Shown one piece after another: positions 61,101 through 64,000 of a DNA stretch of 64,000 nucleotides. Source of the stretch: Sporisorium sorghi (lineage: Eukaryota > Basidiomycota > Ustilaginomycetes > Ustilaginales > Ustilaginaceae); NCBI GenBank assembly GCA_023212695.1, contig JALCCG010000028.1, positions 62,001-126,000 of the forward strand. The letters are read 5' to 3'. The notes beneath the pieces were generated by a model. The model saw nothing but the letters and a program-made list of their open reading frames with translations, had not been told where the DNA came from and searched no databases. The stretch's first letter is position 1, and each line of letters starts with the position of its first letter. Position numbers and translations under genes: made by a program.

Positions 61101-61429
61101 TGGGCACTCAAGATCTTGTTGTAAAAATCCCGGCATCTTCCCTGAATGTAGATGTCAAATCGGCAAAAGTGCTGGCTGGTTCCCCGGATCAAACAGCGAA
61201 GACGGGGAGTTACGTACTTGATAGCACGAAACAGGTACTAGCGCAAGCGGAACCATTTAAGGGCATGGGATACTATGATATCCCAATGGATTATATGTTC
61301 CGGGTTCCTAGTACGGTAGATGTTGTTTCTACAAGTAATGGAAGTGCACATCAAGTTGGAGATAAAGTCGGTTTGAGAGTAGGCGTGTACAGATCCTTAT
61401 TTACATTCTCTTTGGCATCGGGGATCTAA
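58163..61429 (+). CDS. Large surface protein: RCC1-like repeats, Ig-like repeats, WxL-type end
   Basis: A 1088-residue exported protein with a signal peptide at 1-45 (YLSALLAASLLIPSVL). Residues 60-540 hold RCC1-like beta-propeller units (GLTADGRVESLGAGTYGQLGNG; LYRLDENGN). Residues 560-890 hold Ig-like repeats of the OmpL47 kind (KEYSLDNGATWLEYTAPI, again KEYSLDNGASYQEYTGPI). After a PNPNPG linker, residues 905-1088 form a WxL-type domain with DSRGTADGWTYSLS and the ending YRSLFTFSLASGI. TTGGAGG lies 9 bp before the ATG. WxL domains attach non-covalently to peptidoglycan. Confidence 0.85.
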   Translation: MAAERDVHKNRRKPGKKRYLSALLAASLLIPSVLMPGKNTVEGAGHANIEDIGYYYEDHQSRTRAYLTLSDGRKILFRDRGEYSGPADKDKLDEIGSDIKKYNAQSPDDKGVGMRLMSNGDFYYRKDSGYNPASSFEKIASGWTDFVYNSEGYNAYTFYGLTADGRVESLGAGTYGQLGNGIKADTTVPVEVVDPDLFDTPLTGVKKMIQVDRNVVLFVTESDVYKIGREFGDTSYTNAKPVKVTSMFPGFSGPATFDMGYIDETSYGTKQISYTSDNTRIGMRYFEVNGSFYTLRDTSVYPKNTDRYTPGATTEISTKTLYPFNGDPTNMSREVSNLSDKTDGSISNTSNTFMYLDGSGNLKAWGLPANRIGADYVYHTDYTTSESTVMTNLKKYTVNANRDVSLVAGLGTNGNVYVIGSNGNTAYNGIVNGKGITGIAGRIETQTRLSGPDGAIKDITDLAFDTKSLYLLKNTGDVYVFSSNAKYTNTSASGVKFVGLLEIALDLNVQNVYGIGSDGNLYRLDENGNTIKQDGATGIYPPGYTPAPTTIDKPTESRSTDKFENTVVTLNYPAVANKKEYSLDNGATWLEYTAPITLTTAGPVKVLARSGLDSLYSEVLEVTVINNPIVIPVGYPKLLEQDGVLTVDTGAIDMNRVKLQVEVDGNILDYTAPIQLLEGDHVVSAIITNKNTSDELSKITENITVAPAAPGTLTAPVGSVGEVDVNNQRPLSISFNPTQGSLQIQHDGGSWVDEPEILNQYSGTTEEPSSTERKYTLLVDNVVDSVYKARVTDGTNYSFETILVVTAQVYDPSLSRDIDDKLLIDFSNLPTGNWMKEYSLDNGASYQEYTGPIDIGASLPIKIRVTDSGSGNVLIDKEYITPPLNGGANPNPNPGVDPTWGAEVTGAEQEAILNVIGGALSSKFNGLMLDNIEIQTVNQYQTINSVTNTLIEDSRGTADGWTYSLSITDFVSDPVLDTGLGTQDLVVKIPASSLNVDVKSAKVLAGSPDQTAKTGSYVLDSTKQVLAQAEPFKGMGYYDIPMDYMFRVPSTVDVVSTSNGSAHQVGDKVGLRVGVYRSLFTFSLASGI

Positions 61430-61514
61430 GCTGCGGATTGTGGGAGCCGGCAAAGCAGGTTGGTTCCCATCCGAATTTATCTAACAACAAAATGAAACAA
61501 TGGAGGGGCAATAC

Positions 61515-62120
61515 ATGATCAAAGGGTTCAAAAAACAATTGCTCGGTATCATAGGTTTGTCGGTGCTGCTGCTATCTCTGGGCACTTCTGCTTATGCGGA
61601 TGTGACCGAGCAAAAAGTGGAAGTTGTCGGTTCTGGATTGCGTGTGTTTCAGACCGCGTTAAAATTCGACGATATCAGGCTAGATGTTAAAAAGAGTCAA
61701 GCATCTAAGGCCGAAACCACTATGACTGTTATTGATGGCAGGGGTTCAGATGCTGGTTGGACAGTTAGTATGAGTTCAACCGATTTCGAGATAGAGAAGT
61801 CAGTGAACGGAACTTTGGAAAAATTCTACATTCCCGCTTCTGCAGTTGAGATTACTACAGATTACAAAGGGCCTGTTACTGGGGCAACGATTAACTTTGG
61901 ATCAGGCCAAGGAACACTTTCGTCCAAATTAATCGTTTCCAATGCCCCACAATCCATTATCCAAGCAAAGCCATCTTTCGGAGGGGGAACACATCAATTT
62001 AATGTTCGATATGATTTGAAGTTACCCCAAACGATAAGTAAACAAGATGGCACAAAGATCGGTGTGCTACAAGGATCGTATAAAGCTCTGTTTAAGTATC
62101 AAGCTACATCTGGTATTTAA
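61515..62120 (+). CDS. WxL-type domain secreted protein
   Basis: A 201-residue exported protein with a signal peptide at 1-28 (LSLGTSAYAD). The rest is one WxL-like domain: VIDGRGSDAGWTVSMSSTDF (W-x-V variant), FYIPASAVEI, and the end YKALFKYQATSGI. It aligns over its length with the C-terminal domain of the 1088-residue neighbour, so the two probably share an anchoring mode. ATG 61515 follows GGAGGGG. It is third in the surface operon; a terminator follows at 62177-62226. Confidence 0.85.
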   Translation: MIKGFKKQLLGIIGLSVLLLSLGTSAYADVTEQKVEVVGSGLRVFQTALKFDDIRLDVKKSQASKAETTMTVIDGRGSDAGWTVSMSSTDFEIEKSVNGTLEKFYIPASAVEITTDYKGPVTGATINFGSGQGTLSSKLIVSNAPQSIIQAKPSFGGGTHQFNVRYDLKLPQTISKQDGTKIGVLQGSYKALFKYQATSGI

Positions 62121-62176
62121 CTCGAACACACTTTGATATACCATTATTAGAAACAGTTTTCTTGATATTCACCAAA

Positions 62177-62226
62177 AATCGCTGCCGTCTTCCTTTATAG
62201 GAGGATAGCAGCGATTATTGTAACTG
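62177..62226 (+). terminator. Intrinsic terminator after the surface operon
   Basis: AATCGCTGC and TCTTCCT pair with AGGAGGA and GCAGCGATT around a TTAT loop. Confidence 0.85.
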
Positions 62227-62327
62227 TAATGCTTTTATAGGAAGAATATTGAATTAAATGATACATAAACAGATCCGCGGTTCATTAAGAGGAGAAGTCA
62301 GTACGTATCAAACTAAGTAAAAAGAGG

Positions 62328-63340
62328 TTATTCATAACTGTCTAGGAAGTGACCAGAATCTCCAGAAATTTTATTTATGTTTTCCTCGTAATATACAATA
62401 TATCGTGAAGCTCTCTGAGTATCGGTAGAACCCATCAAAACAACCAAATCATCAAGTTTCATACCTTCCGATATTTTTCTTAAAACGAATGTATCTCTAA
62501 ACGACCGACTTTTCAAGGAACTGAGATTGAGCTCATTTGCGAGGTCATTTATTTTCTTCTGAATAGTTCTTGATGAACTCTTTTTATTAAAAAGATTTGA
62601 ATCAGGTTTATCTATAATTTTAATTGATTTCATATATTTAACAATTACATCCATGCTTTTTTTTGGTATATGAATCTTACGAGCTTTAAATCTTACATTA
62701 TTCCCCTCAAAATTTATAACACATGATCTTACATCGATATCTTTAACAAGTATTTTACCTATTTCAGAAAGACTACATCCAGTATCAGCTAAAATACAAA
62801 TTATTGCTCGATATAAGTAAACTATCGTTTCGAGAGTTTTTATCTATTTTTGAAAATATACTTAATATATTTGAATTTGATAGAAAAACTGGATCTTCCA
62901 AAGATAACGTATTGCTACGTCTAGATAGTCTAATAAGTATAGGGGATAGTTCATTTTCAAAAGCGAAGGTATGAACTGCATTTAGAATATATACATTTTT
63001 AATGTTGGTTTTGTGAGTGAACTCTTTAGAGCCTAAAGACTTTCGATACGTTAAAAAACCTTCATACAAATCGTAATTTAATTCATAGAGTAAAAGTGAA
63101 GTTTGCTCTGTAATTTGTAGATATTCAAGAAATCTATTAAGGAATGATCTGTATGTCGAAGATGATGGATTTTCTTTGTATTCGTTATCCTTAGCAAGAT
63201 TTGAAATAAAACTTTTTATTGCTGATTCTATTGAAGCGAATTTTTGTAAATATTGTATCTTTTTTTAAAAATCCTCAAAAGAAATTTTAAGCCCCTTGCA
63301 GAGTTCATCATAATTTTCAAATTCATTCAAAATTCATATT
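62328..63340 (-). pseudogene. Decayed tyrosine recombinase/integrase
   Basis: On the minus strand an integrase is readable in pieces. The N-terminal part has YEGFLTYRKSLGSKEF and FAFENELSPILIRLSRRS. A frame change near 62815 leads to YRAIICILADTGCSLSEIGKILVKDID, and the C-terminus has SFRDTFVLRKISEGM and ASRYIVYYEE with the tyrosine. A stop interrupts the N-terminus near 63260 (EDF-stop-KK), and the start near 63340 is also broken. The catalytic arginine after TG (C instead of LR) and the HxLRH motif (SFRDTF) are lost. It is inactive by several independent lesions. Confidence 0.8.
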
Positions 63341-63497
63341 CCCTCCATTTAAAAGACCATGAAAAAAAAGAATCTTATGATATTAGCGATTTTTACACTC
63401 AAATAAAAGAACACAAGTCCATCATAATGCAATAATTTGTTTTCAAGAAACAAACATCCTCATTAATGAGAACTACAGTTATGAATTCTTATATTCA

Positions 63498-63527
63498 AAC
63501 AAACATTCCAAAAAGTGGTTGTGCAAA
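63498..63527 (+). promoter_or_regulatory. Candidate alternative-sigma promoter of the second yvrJ
   Basis: AACAAACATTCC, six bases, then TGGTTGTG and CAAAAA, about 60 bp before the ATG. It shares both blocks with the split sigma operon promoter at 53226-53256. Confidence 0.55.
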
Positions 63528-63584
63528 AATAAACAGATCCATCCTTATATAGAGAAATAAATAAGGAAGGAGTTGAAGTACTGT

Positions 63585-63779
63585 ATGCAAGTAACAGATG
63601 TAATTTCACTTATAACGAATGTTGGATTTCCGGTTACTCTTTGTTTTATTTTGATTCGTTATGTCTTACAGACCATAGGAGAAAAGATGGACAAATTAGA
63701 TAACTCACTTAACGAACTGACTAAAGCCATTCAATCATTTGAAAGTAACAGAGACAAGAATACAGACTTAATTTCATGA
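63585..63779 (+). CDS. yvrJ: YvrJ-family small membrane protein, second copy
   Basis: A 64-residue paralogue of the protein at 53350. The first half is nearly identical (TNVGFPVTLCFILIRYVLQTI); the polar tail differs. AAGGAG lies 12 bp before ATG 63585; TTG 63573 would abut the binding site. It probably depends on the split sigma factor encoded 10 kb upstream. Confidence 0.88.
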   Translation: MQVTDVISLITNVGFPVTLCFILIRYVLQTIGEKMDKLDNSLNELTKAIQSFESNRDKNTDLIS

Positions 63780-63883
63780 ATTTTGTTTTGAGGTTGTTAT
63801 TAGAGCTTTGAATCTCTCTTTTATAAGTACAAGGTGAGGGCAACTGATACCTTGATAAAGAGAAAAGGAGGCAGGAGAGAGTG

Positions 63884-63952
63884 ATGTTGATGACACTCTC
63901 GGATAATAAAGTTTTAAAGGAACAAATTACTAGGTATCAAAAATCAAATTAA
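63884..63952 (+). CDS. Possible 22-residue leader/small protein
   Basis: ATG 63884 is preceded by AGGAGAGAG and opens a frame MLMTLSDNKVLKEQITRY ending at 63952, 18 bp before the next start. It could be a small protein, a truncated gene or a leader peptide. Confidence 0.35.
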   Translation: MLMTLSDNKVLKEQITRYQKSN

Positions 63953-63970
63953 ACTTTGGAGGAATGTTAA

Positions 63971-64000
63971 ATGACTTGTACAACAACTGATTTGCCTGTA
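63971..64000 (+). CDS. Start of an unidentified gene (partial)
   Basis: TGGAGGA lies 7 bp before ATG 63971, and ten codons (MTCTTTDLPV) are visible before the window ends. Too short to identify. Confidence 0.5.
   Translation, partial: MTCTTTDLPV

Noticed and set aside
1..64000. CRISPR arrays, tRNA and rRNA genes
   Set aside because: I looked for regularly spaced repeats and for tRNA/rRNA landmarks and saw none; a tool scan would be more reliable than reading by eye.

Overview
The window reads as Gram-positive, low-GC, spore-forming Bacillales DNA, most like Paenibacillus or a relative. The support is an alpha/beta-type small acid-soluble spore protein, a Spo0E-like phosphatase, a c-di-AMP (ydaO) riboswitch, aa3-type menaquinol oxidase genes, strong AGGAGG ribosome binding sites and frequent TTG/GTG starts. 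Species and replicon are inferences. The mix of metal resistance, defence-type genes, IS elements, a broken integrase and sporulation/sigma accessory genes suggests a large plasmid or an integrated element.

Layout. (1) 1-1642: the tail of an OmpR-type response regulator, its histidine kinase and a small membrane protein. A 5' fragment of a group II intron follows (1681-2000). (2) 2.0-28.2 kb: a metal and thiol/respiration island. It holds cadC-cadA, a methyltransferase, cadD, a dihydrolipoamide-dehydrogenase-like flavoprotein, a second cadC, ctaG, ccdA, bdbD-bdbC, an extra lgt, an NlpC/P60 hydrolase behind a c-di-AMP riboswitch, a flavin monooxygenase, an ArsR/SmtB regulator, a second P1B ATPase, qoxABCD, a pirin, a BlaI/CopY regulator with an M56 protease, copC-copD, czcD and a decayed monooxygenase. 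Three cad promoters share one geometry (-35, 17-bp spacer, -10, palindrome). Two other promoters (second ATPase, copC) carry an ATGAA/TTCAT palindrome. Four promoters (ctaG, NlpC, qoxA, blaI) carry GACTAC/GTAGTC half-sites.

(3) 28.2-36.5 kb: a scarred, defence-like region. It contains frameshifted small genes, a kinase with an extra N-terminal domain, a reverse transcriptase operon with a SLATT-type membrane protein, a 5'-truncated cytosine methyltransferase, a zinc-ribbon/HTH protein and a DUF262 protein. Just upstream of the reverse transcriptase is a roughly 149-nt segment closed by a perfect 16-bp stem (18 bp with extension). I read this as the non-coding RNA partner of a defence reverse transcriptase and consider it the most interesting system here.

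(4) 36.5-46.5 kb: plasmid-like cargo: ATP-dependent DNA ligase, spore protein, DUF4942 protein, a 1010-residue adenine methylase-helicase fusion, a VirD4-like protein without a Walker A motif, and an MFS/spermidine-synthase-like protein. The last two are divergent, and each has an intrinsic-terminator hairpin placed directly before its ribosome binding site. (5) 46.5-48.2 kb: an IS110-family element with a 3' non-coding region bounded by an 18-bp perfect inverted repeat, a candidate bridge-RNA region. (6) 48.5-56.2 kb: an ADP-ribosylglycohydrolase, an XRE regulator, a Spo0E-like protein, a split sigma factor of the SigO/RsoA kind with YvrJ, and an RNase H-fold protein. (7) 56.4-62.2 kb: a three-gene DUF916/WxL-type cell-surface operon. 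(8) 62.3-64 kb: a decayed tyrosine recombinase, a second YvrJ behind a promoter resembling that of the split sigma operon, and the start of another gene.
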